Shown here in pieces: positions 1 through 8,922 of a DNA stretch of 64,000 nt. A program made the translations under genes and the position numbers. A model generated the notes under the pieces. That model saw only the letters and a program-made list of their open reading frames with translations. It did not search any database and was not told where the DNA came from. Numbering within the stretch: position 1 is the first letter of the stretch; the number at the start of each line of letters is the position of its first letter. The stretch covers positions 569 to 64,568 of the forward strand of contig NZ_SNZE01000011.1 in the NCBI RefSeq assembly GCF_004363775.1. Direction: 5' to 3'. The DNA comes from Hydromonas duriensis. Lineage in GTDB: Bacteria > Pseudomonadota > Gammaproteobacteria > Burkholderiales > Burkholderiaceae.

Positions 1-907
1 CGCGGACGCGGTCAGCATCACGGGTCTGGTTGCTGGCGACACCGTCACGGGTCTGAGCCAAAGCTACGACAACAAAAACGCAGGCAGTGGCAAGACCGTC
101 AGCGTTGACAGCGGCTACACGATAGGCGACGGCAACGGCGGCCAAAACTACAGCGTGAGCACCCAAAGCGCAACGAACGGAGTGATAGACAAAGCGAGTC
201 TGACGCTATCGGCGAGCAACCAACACAAAACCTATGACGGCACGACCAGCGCTGCGGACGCGGTCAGCATCACGGGTCTGGTTGCTGGCGACACCGTCAC
301 GGGTCTGAGCCAAAGCTACGACAACAAAAACGCAGGCAGTGGCAAGACCGTCAGCGTTGACAGCGGCTACACGATAGGCGACGGCAACGGCGGCCAAAAC
401 TACAGCGTGAGCACCCAAAGCGCAACGAACGGAGTGATAGATCCAAGGAAATTAAAGGCAATTAGCGCTTTAGTCAGGGACAGATATTACGACGGTACTG
501 CTCGTGCTAAAGTTGAGGGTGTTGTGCTTTCAGGTCTTATTGATGGTGAAACGCTAGTTGTTGAAAGTAACGCTAGTTTTAGCAATGCGTTGATAGGGAA
601 AAATAAACCCGTCACTGTTACTTATTCATTATTTGATAGTAAAAACAATGGGTTGAAAAATAATTACTCACTTGATGCAACTGAGATAGTCTCTGCTTCT
701 ATCTTGCCAAACTTAAACCCTGTTAACTCACAAAAAATATCTTTTAAACCTGACCGCCTTGTGTTAAATAAGTTTGCGGTTAAAGATATTAAATTAGAAA
801 ACAATTCTACTTGTTCTAAAGAAAATCCAGAAAAGTGTTTCTGTGAAGACACCTCAATTGATTTGGTACAAGTTTGTTATTTTGTTGCAGATAAAATTGA
901 TAAATAG
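1..907 (+). CDS. YDG-repeat filamentous haemagglutinin-type exoprotein (TpsA), 3' part only
   Basis: The frame is open from base 2, so this is the C-terminal ~301 residues of a longer protein that starts upstream of the window; a GTG inside the repeat at 155 is not a credible start. It contains YDG-type domains (motif KTYDGTTSA) in near-perfect 84-residue repeats. A diverged last unit (RYYDGTARAKVEG) follows, and then a tail of about 60 residues with four cysteines (CSKENPEKCFC and VCYF). YDG/MBG repeats are typical stalk modules of large secreted haemagglutinin-like adhesins. The next gene, 126 bp downstream on the same strand, is a FhaC/ShlB-type transporter, which makes this the secreted partner of a two-partner secretion system. 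Base composition changes sharply after 441, from GC-rich repeat to AT-rich tail. The N-terminal TPS domain that would prove the assignment lies outside the window. Confidence 0.8.
   Translation, partial: ADAVSITGLVAGDTVTGLSQSYDNKNAGSGKTVSVDSGYTIGDGNGGQNYSVSTQSATNGVIDKASLTLSASNQHKTYDGTTSAADAVSITGLVAGDTVTGLSQSYDNKNAGSGKTVSVDSGYTIGDGNGGQNYSVSTQSATNGVIDPRKLKAISALVRDRYYDGTARAKVEGVVLSGLIDGETLVVESNASFSNALIGKNKPVTVTYSLFDSKNNGLKNNYSLDATEIVSASILPNLNPVNSQKISFKPDRLVLNKFAVKDIKLENNSTCSKENPEKCFCEDTSIDLVQVCYFVADKIDK
2..441 (+). repeat. 252-bp tandem coding repeat (84 aa, YDG domain)
   Basis: Bases 2-189 are identical to bases 254-441, an offset of 252 bp, which is 84 codons. One complete unit (190-441) and most of the preceding unit are in the window. 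The array continues past the left edge. Identity ends at 442, where the last, diverged domain begins. The lack of even silent changes over 188 bp indicates recent duplication or homogenisation. Confidence 0.95.
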
Positions 908-1033
908 TTTTCTTTTCTGTACAGGAGCTAATTAAGAACGCCTCGAATTGACGCTTTCTATTTAAGGGGGTTGCGGGGGTAGATAACGCCTGTTAAAGCG
1001 GTATTTTTTAAAATCACATACCAAAGTGAAAAA

Positions 1034-2677
1034 ATGATAAACATAAAAAAATTAGTAGCGGTATTGTCTCTTCAGTTGATTTTTCCTGATTCGCTATTTG
1101 CTCATGGAGAAATTGGTGACGTTCAGCGCAATATTGAGCAAATAAAGATGGATACTTTGCCAGTTCAAAGCCAAGAGAAGGCTTTTCCTCAGACCTTTTC
1201 TGAAACGAATCTTACGAAAATCGATAACTTGTTGAGGGTTGAGGTAACGAGTGACGTTATGCAGGATGAAATTAAGGAGTATTTTTCTACTAAAATTGGT
1301 AAGGCCGTATCACTAGAGCAGCTGGAAGATTTTAATGGGTGGGTTTGGAGCTTGCTTCAGACTAATGGATATTTAGGGTACATCAGTTCGACGCAAAAGC
1401 AGGAGGAAAGAGGAACGGTATTGATAATTAAGGTAAATAGTCTGACTATTCGCAATCTGTTTATATCTTCCGATAAAGAGTCAGTGGCTAGACAATATGA
1501 AAAAATACTGCTTGAGCGGATGTCTGATGTAATAGCTCCTGGCCGTCTCTTGGATTTAAAATATTTAGAAAATAGAATTGTTAGAGCGAGTTTTGATTTG
1601 CCGATTGACATACGAGCCAGTATTCAAAATCCTAAGTCGGGTAAGGTCGACTTGGTCTTGCATGTAAAAGAAGAGCCGAAAAATACAGGAAAATTATCAA
1701 CAGCTCTTATGCAGGTTAATAATTTTGGTTTGCGCCGTTATGGTCGAGCTCAGGGGGTCGCATCTTTAGCTTTTGTAGGATTGACCCCTTCGTCAGACTT
1801 GCAGTTGACTGCATTAGGTTCAGAAGGACTGAGGTATGGTCGTTTAGAATATGAGTTCCCTTCGCAGAGCTTCAAGGGGCGCTTTCGTTTATACGGTAGT
1901 TATACACATAGCCGAAGTATTAGGGGGGAAGAGAGTGACACAAATGGAGAGGCTAGTGAATATGAAGTTAGCTTAACCAATTTGGTAGGAGCAACTAGGA
2001 GCGTTGCCTTTAAAACAACCATTGAAGCAATGCATAGACAAAGTAAAACCTATTTAGATATTGGAGGTTTTAAACTTGAGGATATTAAAGATAATAAATT
2101 TCGTTTTGCTGTGAGCGCGGATAATGATGCCCTTGCGTTAAATCATTTTCGCTATGAGCTGGCTTTTACATATGGTCGTTATAATACGTCAGGTACTTAC
2201 AGCAAGGGAGAAATAAACGGATTGGTGAGACATACTTTGGTTAATAATCGTAGATGGGAGGCCAGCCTTCGCTTTCATGGCCAGTTTTCGAGCACGAACT
2301 TGGACAGCTACGATAAATTTGTGCTAGGTGGCTTAAATGGTGTCCGTGCTTATTCAACTAATGATGGTGTCGGCGATCTTGGGTTTGTTGCATCAGTTGA
2401 TTTAACAAGAAGACTATGGAATAACCATTATTTTAGTGTTTTTTATGATGCAGGTTTAATTAAACCTAATCGGGAATTATTGAGTTGTTTTTCATGTAAT
2501 AACTCTTATTCATTACAGGGTGTTGGTATAGCAGTGGGAGGTCGTTTTGGTAAAGGTTTTTCTTATTCAATGACCTTGGCTAAGGGGGTCGGTTCTTATA
2601 GTGGTTATCTTAATGGAAATGTTGAGTCTTACCCACGCAATTGGCGCTTCTTGTTTTCTTTGTCCAATCAATTTTAG
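1034..2677 (+). CDS. ShlB/FhaC/HecB-family outer-membrane transporter (TpsB)
   Basis: 547 aa, the usual size of a TpsB pore. An N-terminal signal peptide (about residues 1-23) is followed by POTRA-like regions (about 65-210), which recognise the exoprotein in the periplasm. A C-terminal 16-strand-type beta-barrel (about 210-547) ends in phenylalanine, as outer-membrane barrels do. Family motifs are visible: GGLNGVRAY (the VRGY/F loop motif that plugs the barrel) near residue 431, and FYDAG shortly after. It lies directly downstream of the YDG-repeat exoprotein and would export it. A CFSC cysteine pair near residue 484 is unusual for this family. Composition is AT-rich relative to the neighbouring housekeeping genes, which fits an accessory locus. 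The upstream ribosome-binding site is weak (AAAGTGAA). Confidence 0.9.
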   Translation: MINIKKLVAVLSLQLIFPDSLFAHGEIGDVQRNIEQIKMDTLPVQSQEKAFPQTFSETNLTKIDNLLRVEVTSDVMQDEIKEYFSTKIGKAVSLEQLEDFNGWVWSLLQTNGYLGYISSTQKQEERGTVLIIKVNSLTIRNLFISSDKESVARQYEKILLERMSDVIAPGRLLDLKYLENRIVRASFDLPIDIRASIQNPKSGKVDLVLHVKEEPKNTGKLSTALMQVNNFGLRRYGRAQGVASLAFVGLTPSSDLQLTALGSEGLRYGRLEYEFPSQSFKGRFRLYGSYTHSRSIRGEESDTNGEASEYEVSLTNLVGATRSVAFKTTIEAMHRQSKTYLDIGGFKLEDIKDNKFRFAVSADNDALALNHFRYELAFTYGRYNTSGTYSKGEINGLVRHTLVNNRRWEASLRFHGQFSSTNLDSYDKFVLGGLNGVRAYSTNDGVGDLGFVASVDLTRRLWNNHYFSVFYDAGLIKPNRELLSCFSCNNSYSLQGVGIAVGGRFGKGFSYSMTLAKGVGSYSGYLNGNVESYPRNWRFLFSLSNQF

Positions 2678-2748
2678 TGTAGTCCACTCGTGGGTTTAAA
2701 GCTTGGTGTTTAATAATTTTTCATTTAATTTGTTGATTCTAAGGTGGC

Positions 2749-3915
2749 TTACAAACTCAACAACCGATTGCCTCGGGTAAAGCCTTGCAAGGTATCGTCC
2801 TCTTCAAACGCCAAGCCTTTTGCCCACGCCATCGCTTTAAACAACTCGCCCATTTCTGCCTCAGAAATCAACTTATGCGCACGATTGGCCGCCACGCGCA
2901 TGTGCTCTTCTGGTAGTTGCGTGAGCAGCTCGAGCAAACCGCAGTTGATTAAAAAATTCGCTTGGTTCACATAGCCAATCGCGGTCAAATTACGCGGCGA
3001 TTTTAAAGCTGAAAAATTGACATGTGCCGTGATGTCTTGCACGCCAGGGCAGTACAACGCATCATCATGCGCCACATGTTGAATGTGACACATCAGCGTG
3101 CCTGTATTGCGTTGCGGGTGGTAAAACTCGTGTGCAGGAAAGCCATAATCAAGCATCAGTACAACGCCTTTTTTCAAGCACGCGCCTAAACTTTCAATAA
3201 ACGCAAGTTGTTGGCAATGGGTCTCGCTCACATAAGTCGCGCCGCTGTCCTCTAACGCCGTCAGCCACTCCTTGGGCATGGTTAAACGTTTGTCGGTCGG
3301 TCGGTCGACATACTCCAACCCCTGCGCATCCGCCGTCACGCCACGCTCAAACCATTGCCCCGCCTGTACGCCAATCAATTCAACAGGCATGGCATCGAGC
3401 ACCTCATTGCCAATGATGAAGCCTTCATAATCCTCGGGTAAGGCATCCAGCCATCTGACTTGATGCGATAAATGCACGCCCGCATCCGCTAAGGTCGCTT
3501 GCTGTTGTGCACGCAAAGTGCCCGACAGCTCTAAAATGGCGTAGTTCACTTGCACGCCACGATTGTGTAAGTGCGTTAAGATGTCCGCCGCCAAACGTCC
3601 TGTCCCTGCGCCCACTTCCAATATTTGAGCGACGCCCACACGTTCAAACACTTCCAACGCTTGTTCGGCTATGCACGCGCCAAATTCGGGCGACAACAAG
3701 GGCGCTGTGATGAAGTCCCCATCCGCCGCAAGCGCAGAAAAAGGCGATGTTTCACTCGCGTAATAGCCCAACCTCGGCGTGTACAAAGCGGCGTTCATAT
3801 ACGCGTCAAATGGCAACCAGCCGTGCGCTTGATGAATTAACGTGTGTATCACGCTCATCAGTTGTTCGCTGCGTGCCAGTTGTGCTGTAGAAGGTTGCGG
3901 AAGCTGTTGTGCCAT
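2749..3915 (-). CDS. MidA/NDUFAF7-family SAM-dependent methyltransferase (COG1565)
   Basis: 388 aa from the ATG at 3915 (MAQQLPQPS). A longer frame reaches 3975, but it would extend back toward the start of the divergent SDR gene and has a non-family N-terminus. The SAM-binding loop is seen as EVGAGTGRLA, followed by an acidic strand end (YAILELSG). The region IIGNEVLDAMPVELI is characteristic of the DUF185/MidA family, whose mitochondrial member NDUFAF7 dimethylates an arginine of a complex I subunit. The bacterial target is not established. It is divergent from the SDR-folB-ttcA run, an arrangement common in Burkholderiales. Confidence 0.85.
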   Translation of the reverse strand: MAQQLPQPSTAQLARSEQLMSVIHTLIHQAHGWLPFDAYMNAALYTPRLGYYASETSPFSALAADGDFITAPLLSPEFGACIAEQALEVFERVGVAQILEVGAGTGRLAADILTHLHNRGVQVNYAILELSGTLRAQQQATLADAGVHLSHQVRWLDALPEDYEGFIIGNEVLDAMPVELIGVQAGQWFERGVTADAQGLEYVDRPTDKRLTMPKEWLTALEDSGATYVSETHCQQLAFIESLGACLKKGVVLMLDYGFPAHEFYHPQRNTGTLMCHIQHVAHDDALYCPGVQDITAHVNFSALKSPRNLTAIGYVNQANFLINCGLLELLTQLPEEHMRVAANRAHKLISEAEMGELFKAMAWAKGLAFEEDDTLQGFTRGNRLLSL

Positions 3916-4010
3916 CGGGGTGACTTTCTTTGAGGCGTTGTAAGGCGTACAATGGCGGCACATCGTGTACCCCATATTTTTTGAACCGCTGGATTATAAC
4001 AAATCGCATC

Positions 4011-4838
4011 ATGACCCCATCTGCTTTTCACTTGAAATTGCCCACTGCCATGCCCAGAACTGCGCTGGTCACTGGCGGTGCGCGGCGCATTGGGCGCACC
4101 TTATGTTTGGCACTGGCTCAAGCAGGTTTTGATGTGGCGGTACATTACGGTCAATCGTCCGATGATGCACACGACTTGGTTGCTCAACTGCAACAATTGG
4201 GCGTGCGCGCCTGTGCGCTACAAGCAGATTTACAAGATGAGCACGCCACCGCTCACTTGATACAAGCCGCCTCGCAAGCATTGGGCACAATTGGTGTTTT
4301 AGTCAATAATGCGTCTGTGTTTAATTACGACTCATTGACGCAAGATGCGCCCTTGTCGCAAGCGCATTTTGAGCAACATTGGCGCGCGAATACATTCGCC
4401 CCGCTCTTGCTAACTCAGCAAATGGCGCAAGGCTTAGACGCGCAACAAACGGGCGTCGTTATTAATATTTTGGATCAAAAACTGCATAACCCCAACCCTG
4501 ACTTCATCTCCTACACCCTCTCAAAAGCCGCACTTGAGCATGCCACGCTGTTGGCGGCGCAAGCACTTGCGCCTCGTGTGCGCGTGATTGGCATTGCGCC
4601 TGGGTTGAGTTTGCCTTCTGGCGACCAAACCCGCGAGGACTTTACCCGAGCGCACAACGCCACGCTTTTGCAACAAGGCTCCACCCCTGACGATGTGGCA
4701 CACGCCATGCTTTACGCCATCCATGCGCGTAGCATGACAGGCACAACCCTGCTGGTGGACGGCGGGCAACACCTCACGCCACAAACCCGCGATGTGATGT
4801 TCACGCATCGAGCCCATTCATTCACTTCTCAAATTTAG
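4011..4838 (+). CDS. folM: Short-chain dehydrogenase, FolM/pteridine reductase-like
   Basis: 275 aa from ATG 4011. ATG 4050 (MPRTALVTGG), which begins immediately before the Rossmann fold, is an equally plausible start, and neither has a clear ribosome-binding site. Classical SDR features are visible: the nucleotide-binding loop TGGARRIG, the NNAS motif after beta-4, the catalytic YTLSK (YxxxK), and a C-terminal LLVDGG. The TGGxRRIG loop with arginines indicates NADPH preference and occurs in FolM/PTR1 pteridine reductases. The gene ends 6 bp before folB, which supports a role in reduction of dihydromonapterin or dihydrofolate. A different SDR substrate cannot be excluded from sequence alone. 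Confidence 0.75.
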   Translation: MTPSAFHLKLPTAMPRTALVTGGARRIGRTLCLALAQAGFDVAVHYGQSSDDAHDLVAQLQQLGVRACALQADLQDEHATAHLIQAASQALGTIGVLVNNASVFNYDSLTQDAPLSQAHFEQHWRANTFAPLLLTQQMAQGLDAQQTGVVINILDQKLHNPNPDFISYTLSKAALEHATLLAAQALAPRVRVIGIAPGLSLPSGDQTREDFTRAHNATLLQQGSTPDDVAHAMLYAIHARSMTGTTLLVDGGQHLTPQTRDVMFTHRAHSFTSQI

Positions 4839-4844
4839 GACACC

Positions 4845-5264
4845 ATGCTGACCCATCCCGTTACCGAAGAACTGGCGCGCACCCTTGTTGACTGCCGCTG
4901 TATTTTTGTGCGCAACTATCACCTACAAGTCTCCATCGGCGTATACGACCACGAAAAAACCGCCCCGCAGTCCATGGTGTTCAACGTCACGGCGTTCGTC
5001 AAACGCACATCGGCCTCACCCCAGCACGATGGTTTGGACGAAGTGATTGATTACGACTTCGTGCGCAACACCATCACCGAACAAGCATCAACAGGCCACG
5101 TGCAGTTGCAAGAAACCTTATGCGACCGCATAGGCGAAGCATTAATGAAAAAAACCGCGATATTAGCGGCTTATATTTCCAGCGAAAAAACGGAGATTTA
5201 TCCAGACGTCGATGCGATTGGCGTAGGCGCATGGTATTTTTCACCACACACGTCGCCCGTATAA
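4845..5264 (+). CDS. folB: Dihydroneopterin aldolase
   Basis: 139 aa. Converts 7,8-dihydroneopterin to 6-hydroxymethyl-dihydropterin plus glycolaldehyde in folate synthesis. The FolB motif of the family is seen as VSIGVYDHEKTAPQ, with the substrate-binding tyrosine region IDYDFVRNTI and the late ERIGEAL-like segment (DRIGEALM). The length is slightly above the usual ~120 aa because of an N-terminal extension. It starts 6 bp after the SDR gene and is presumably cotranscribed with it, giving a two-gene pterin unit. Confidence 0.88.
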   Translation: MLTHPVTEELARTLVDCRCIFVRNYHLQVSIGVYDHEKTAPQSMVFNVTAFVKRTSASPQHDGLDEVIDYDFVRNTITEQASTGHVQLQETLCDRIGEALMKKTAILAAYISSEKTEIYPDVDAIGVGAWYFSPHTSPV

Positions 5265-5327
5265 ATCACGTAAAATAACGCCCAATAACCGATTTTCAGA
5301 TTTTTTACGCTCTTTTAAAAAAACATT

Positions 5328-6263
5328 ATGACCATGACACACACGGACGCTTTAACCAAAGCCGAACAAAAACGCCTGTATGAGAACAATAAACTCGAAA
5401 AACGCCTGTGCCGCTTGGTTGGGCAAGCCATTGGCGATTTCAACATGATTGAAGACGGCGACAAAGTCATGGTTTGTCTCTCAGGCGGTAAAGACAGTTA
5501 CGGCCTGCTCGATATTTTGTTAAAACTCAAAGCCCGTGCGCCCATCCATTTTGATATTGTTGCGGTCAACCTAGACCAAAAACAACCAGGTTTTCCAGCC
5601 GATATTTTACCCAACTACTTGACCTCGCTTGGCGTGCCCTTTCACATCGAAACGCAAGACACATACAGCATCGTCAAGCGCGTCATCGAAGAAGGAAAAA
5701 CCACCTGCAGCCTCTGCTCACGCCTACGCCGAGGCATTTTGTATCGCGTAGCGGACGAATTGGGCGCAACCAAAATTGCGCTGGGACACCACCGTGACGA
5801 TATTCTTGAAACGTTTTTACTCAATTTGTTTTATGGCGGCAAGCTCAAATCCATGCCCCCCAAACTGGTCTCTGACGATGGTAAACACGTGGTCATCCGC
5901 CCCCTCGCCTACGCCACAGAAGCCGATATGGAACGCTACGCCACCGTGCAAAACTTCCCCATCATTCCGTGCAACTTATGCGGTTCACAAGACAACCTGC
6001 AACGCCAAGCCATGAAAGCCATGCTGCAAGACTGGGGCAAAAAACACACGGGTCGCATCGAAAACATGTTCGCCGCGCTCAGTCATGTCGTGCCCTCGCA
6101 CCTGCTCGACAGCGACTTATTTGATTTTAAAGCATTGGATGTTCACACACAGGTGAAAGAAGGCGATATGGCATTTGACGAAGAGCCTTGTTCAACAACT
6201 GAAAAAGCCGAGCCGTTCAAAACGGATGTTAATACGTACGCGCAGAAAATTACGTTTGTTTGA
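5328..6263 (+). CDS. ttcA: tRNA 2-thiocytidine(32) synthetase
   Basis: 311 aa. An ATP- and iron-sulfur-dependent enzyme that thiolates C32 of certain tRNAs. The PP-loop is [11 protein letters not shown] (about residues 52-62). The cluster-binding CxxC is CSLC (about 125-128), with a third cysteine pair in CNLCGSQ. The GHHRDD segment is typical of the TtcA/TtuA group. A second in-frame ATG lies at 5334, and the first is used here. The C-terminal ~40 residues are a variable tail. It is 63 bp downstream of folB, a neighbourhood common in Burkholderiales. Confidence 0.93.
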   Translation: MTMTHTDALTKAEQKRLYENNKLEKRLCRLVGQAIGDFNMIEDGDKVMVCLSGGKDSYGLLDILLKLKARAPIHFDIVAVNLDQKQPGFPADILPNYLTSLGVPFHIETQDTYSIVKRVIEEGKTTCSLCSRLRRGILYRVADELGATKIALGHHRDDILETFLLNLFYGGKLKSMPPKLVSDDGKHVVIRPLAYATEADMERYATVQNFPIIPCNLCGSQDNLQRQAMKAMLQDWGKKHTGRIENMFAALSHVVPSHLLDSDLFDFKALDVHTQVKEGDMAFDEEPCSTTEKAEPFKTDVNTYAQKITFV

Positions 6264-6435
6264 GTTTAGGAAAAGTGTCTTAGCAAAAAAGATGACTAAC
6301 GGACTGTATTGCTATTTTTAGCGGGCGTAAGGTAAGACTTCAATGGTGAGTCAAGTGATGGTGCAAACTATCAGTCGTTATATTTATGAAAAACCTCTGC
6401 AACTGAATATAAGCACCATCGACACGATTATGAGT

Positions 6436-6933
6436 TTACTTGCTTAGTGTTTTGTATGGCTCATGCTTGACCAAAACGTCCACGCCCGCACTGTTTTTGA
6501 TACGGTAAGTAAACACATTTGGCGACAATTTAACCACATCCACGACTCGGGTGAACAGTGCAGCGCCAGTTTGCGGGTCTATAGCATAAAGTATGCGTTT
6601 TTTTCCATCAGGGGTGAGCGCCCAAATGCCCGAACTCTTGGGCTTGCCCTCTAAATCCAAGATGGCATATTTACCGTCGATTTGGTAATTCGCCAAGCCA
6701 ATATACATTTGATTTTCTTTAGCAGATGTCAAGTCAACACCTGACTGAGCGTCGGTGATTTGGGTGGTCTTCCAAGTTTTACCAATGAAATTTAAGGCTG
6801 CATTTTTAGATTCTGAAACATGGGCAGCTTTGTCCGTTTCAACTTTTGGGTTTGACTTTGCATGAGCTGAAGCCATGCTGCCCATAATAGATAAGGCAAT
6901 CATTGCATTGGTGATACATACGCTTTTTTTCAT
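6436..6933 (-). CDS. Secreted DUF4822 domain protein
   Basis: 165 aa. A cleavable signal peptide is present (about 1-25, ending in ASAHA). The mature domain matches the DUF4822 pattern I know: GKTWKTTQI, then YIGLANYQIDGKYAIL, then TPDGKKRILYAID, then FTYRIKNSAG, and a terminal VKHEPY. The function of this domain is unknown. The protein should be periplasmic or secreted. No neighbour explains it: ttcA converges on it and the HNH gene lies downstream. Composition is lower in GC than the surrounding core genes. A good ribosome-binding region (AAGGAAAAAC) precedes the ATG. Confidence 0.75.
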   Translation of the reverse strand: MKKSVCITNAMIALSIMGSMASAHAKSNPKVETDKAAHVSESKNAALNFIGKTWKTTQITDAQSGVDLTSAKENQMYIGLANYQIDGKYAILDLEGKPKSSGIWALTPDGKKRILYAIDPQTGAALFTRVVDVVKLSPNVFTYRIKNSAGVDVLVKHEPYKTLSK

Positions 6934-6992
6934 TTGTTTTTCCTTATTGGAGTGGTTTTCGAGATGATTGAGGTTTTGTAAAAATCAAGTAG

Positions 6993-7904
6993 TCATGTTA
7001 TTTTTGCACCTTTTGAGCGGTTGCATCTCCAGCAAAGTGTTTGCAAGTTACTTTCTGTCGTCATTCCGCCCTTTGAAATTGGAAGTATGTGGTCAATCTC
7101 CAGCAATAGATTCTTTTCATCTCTTGTTGATAAATTGCAAATTTTGCAAGTGTAGTTGTCCCTTAATTTGATAGTTTCTCTTAAGTTTGATGTCATAAGT
7201 GCTCTTTGCCCAGCAGCACTTTTTCTAAATTTCACAAGTTCACTAAGGTATAGAATCAATCCATCCAAGTTGTTAATATCCAGTTTTATTTCTGTTTTTA
7301 CAGAGCTGTTTCCTCCTGCAGACACGTATTGAAAAGTGTAAGTGTCGAAATATAAGTCGCTCAAGTCAATGTTATAAAATCCTAATTTTTTAGCTAACTT
7401 TCGTTTGCTAAATTTCATTACGATTAATGGAATGGAGCGGCTGATACTGGCTAAAATTGAATCCTTCTGCTTTTCCAGCAAAAATTTGCCTTGCTCAACC
7501 GCAGAAAAATCATTCAAGGTGTTTTCAAGTTCAATGAGAGTGTCTTCGTTGGTTTTTATATTGAAATACTTGCAGAGATATTTGAACGGTTGGTCATGAG
7601 CGTTTTTGCAAACAGAAGCTGAGCAGTTGTGAGTTTGACTATTTCTATCATTTTTTCCCCAGTCCTGTCTTTTGAAATTGTATTTACTGTTGTCTTTTAG
7701 ATTAGCGACTCCATAGTCCTGAGAGTTAACGCCTTCATGCGAGCGTTTGAGTTCTTCAATATGATTATTTAATTCGTTGCAGTCGTTAATATGTTCACTG
7801 ATACTGGCTTTTAAAGACCTAAATTTTTCGCTTCTAAAATAAAAAAATAAGAAAACTTGATATATCGCAAAAATACCGACGCAAAGTGAAATTATTTTTG
7901 TCAT
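6993..7904 (-). CDS. Membrane-anchored HNH endonuclease
   Basis: 303 aa from ATG 7904, which has GGGAG about 9 nt upstream. The ATG at 7913 sits directly on that GGGAG and is less likely. Residues about 3-23 form one hydrophobic N-terminal segment (IISLCVGIFAIYQVFLFFYF). A charged region with a cysteine/histidine cluster follows (HNCSASVCKNAH). A middle domain contains FQYVSAGGNSS, and the C-terminus is a classic HNH domain: YTCKIC, then LEIDHILPISKGG, then NLQTLCWRCNRSKG. The two CxxC pairs would bind structural zinc and the DH is catalytic. The gene is strikingly AT-rich. This arrangement is seen in orphan HNH proteins of unknown role, and a defence function is possible but unproven. Confidence 0.8.
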   Translation of the reverse strand: MTKIISLCVGIFAIYQVFLFFYFRSEKFRSLKASISEHINDCNELNNHIEELKRSHEGVNSQDYGVANLKDNSKYNFKRQDWGKNDRNSQTHNCSASVCKNAHDQPFKYLCKYFNIKTNEDTLIELENTLNDFSAVEQGKFLLEKQKDSILASISRSIPLIVMKFSKRKLAKKLGFYNIDLSDLYFDTYTFQYVSAGGNSSVKTEIKLDINNLDGLILYLSELVKFRKSAAGQRALMTSNLRETIKLRDNYTCKICNLSTRDEKNLLLEIDHILPISKGGMTTESNLQTLCWRCNRSKGAKIT

Positions 7905-8140
7905 AAGATACATCTCCCATTCAGTTCCTAAAATTTTATAAAGCCGTGATTATTCTTTGTGATTTTACCATTGGCTTGTATTGAAAACGGTTGTTGAATG
8001 AATAAAATCTTTGACTTTTAAGCAAGACTCTCGGTGATATTTATATTGTTTATTCGCCTTGGTTGTTTTATGCTTCGACATCACGTTTTTTTATCAAAAC
8101 ATGGCTTAAAAACACCTTCATCAAGTACACGGAACACATC

Positions 8141-8815
8141 ATGCAACTCATCATCGGCAATAAAAATTATTCTTCGTGGTCGTTACGGGCGTGGTGGTTG
8201 CTCAAATCGATTGGCGTGCCTTTTAATGAGGTTCTTGTGCCTCTGGCTCAAGCCGACACTCGCGCGACGTTATTGCAATACACGCCGTCGGGTCTAGTGC
8301 CTGTGTTGTTGAATGAAGAAGTCGGATTATGGGACACCTTGGCGATTACAGAATATTTGAATGAGCGCAATTTAGGCGTGTGGCCTGTTGATCACTTGAT
8401 GCGGGCGTATGCGCGAGCGGTGTCGGCTGAGATGCACAGTGGTTTTACGGCGTTGCGTTCTGAGATGCCGATGAATTGTCGGGCGCGTTTGAAATTAGTT
8501 CCATCGCTTGCGTGCGTCGCTGATATTGAGCGCATTTGCGCCATTTGGCGAGATTGTCGGTTGCGTTATGGTCACTTGGGGCCGTGGCTGTTTGGTAAGT
8601 GGAGCGCGGCGGATGCTTTTTTTGCGCCCGTGGTGATGCGCTTTAATTCATACGGCGTTGAGTTGGACGATGTGTGTTTTGCTTATTTGCACACGGTTTG
8701 GTTTGACCCGTACATTCGTGAGTGGGTGGCGGCAGCGGAGCTTGAGCCTTGGTCTTATCCAGCAACGGATGCGATTGCGCAGGCGGCACAGGTGGCATTG
8801 ACACCCGCCATCTAA
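8141..8815 (+). CDS. Glutathione S-transferase family protein
   Basis: 224 aa from ATG 8141. The open frame extends upstream to 8063, but the GST fold begins at MQLIIGNKNYSSWSLRAW. The N-terminal thioredoxin-like domain shows the NYSSWS motif with the likely catalytic serine/tyrosine, SGLVPVLL (the cis-proline beta strand) and the ESxAI-like glutathione contact (DTLAITEYL). The C-terminal helical domain contains FGKWSAADAFFAP, the conserved N-capping/hydrophobic staple region. The substrate cannot be told from sequence. It stands alone, 107 bp before ychF, with a hairpin between them. Confidence 0.85.
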   Translation: MQLIIGNKNYSSWSLRAWWLLKSIGVPFNEVLVPLAQADTRATLLQYTPSGLVPVLLNEEVGLWDTLAITEYLNERNLGVWPVDHLMRAYARAVSAEMHSGFTALRSEMPMNCRARLKLVPSLACVADIERICAIWRDCRLRYGHLGPWLFGKWSAADAFFAPVVMRFNSYGVELDDVCFAYLHTVWFDPYIREWVAAAELEPWSYPATDAIAQAAQVALTPAI

Positions 8816-8848
8816 ATAGATGAAACACAAAGGCTATAAGTAAGGCAC

Positions 8849-8873
8849 ATAAACCGCTATAATGGCGGTTTAT
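8849..8873 (+). terminator. Hairpin between GST and ychF
   Basis: A 9-bp stem (ATAAACCGC with GCGGTTTAT) with a 7-nt loop follows the GST gene by about 30 nt. The 3' side is T-rich but has no long uninterrupted T-run. The loop contains TATAAT, so the stretch could instead hold a -10 element for ychF, although no matching -35 is visible. Confidence 0.4.
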
Positions 8874-8922
8874 TTGATTGTGCGAGCGCAAGGTGCGCTG
8901 GCTTACTTTTTGAGACACCATC

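Noticed and set aside
206-418. Open frame antisense to the YDG repeat
   Set aside because: It arises from the codon bias of the repeat on the plus strand, has no ribosome-binding site and resembles no protein family.
2-441. Tandem repeats as a possible CRISPR or satellite array
   Set aside because: The unit is 252 bp, in frame and coding for YDG domains, with no spacers.
948-976. TTGACG as a -35 element of the TPS transporter gene
   Set aside because: No -10-like sequence lies at a suitable distance.
8858-8863. TATAAT before ychF as a promoter
   Set aside because: It lies in the loop of a hairpin and no -35 element is found 16-18 nt upstream. Kept only as a note in the hairpin entry.
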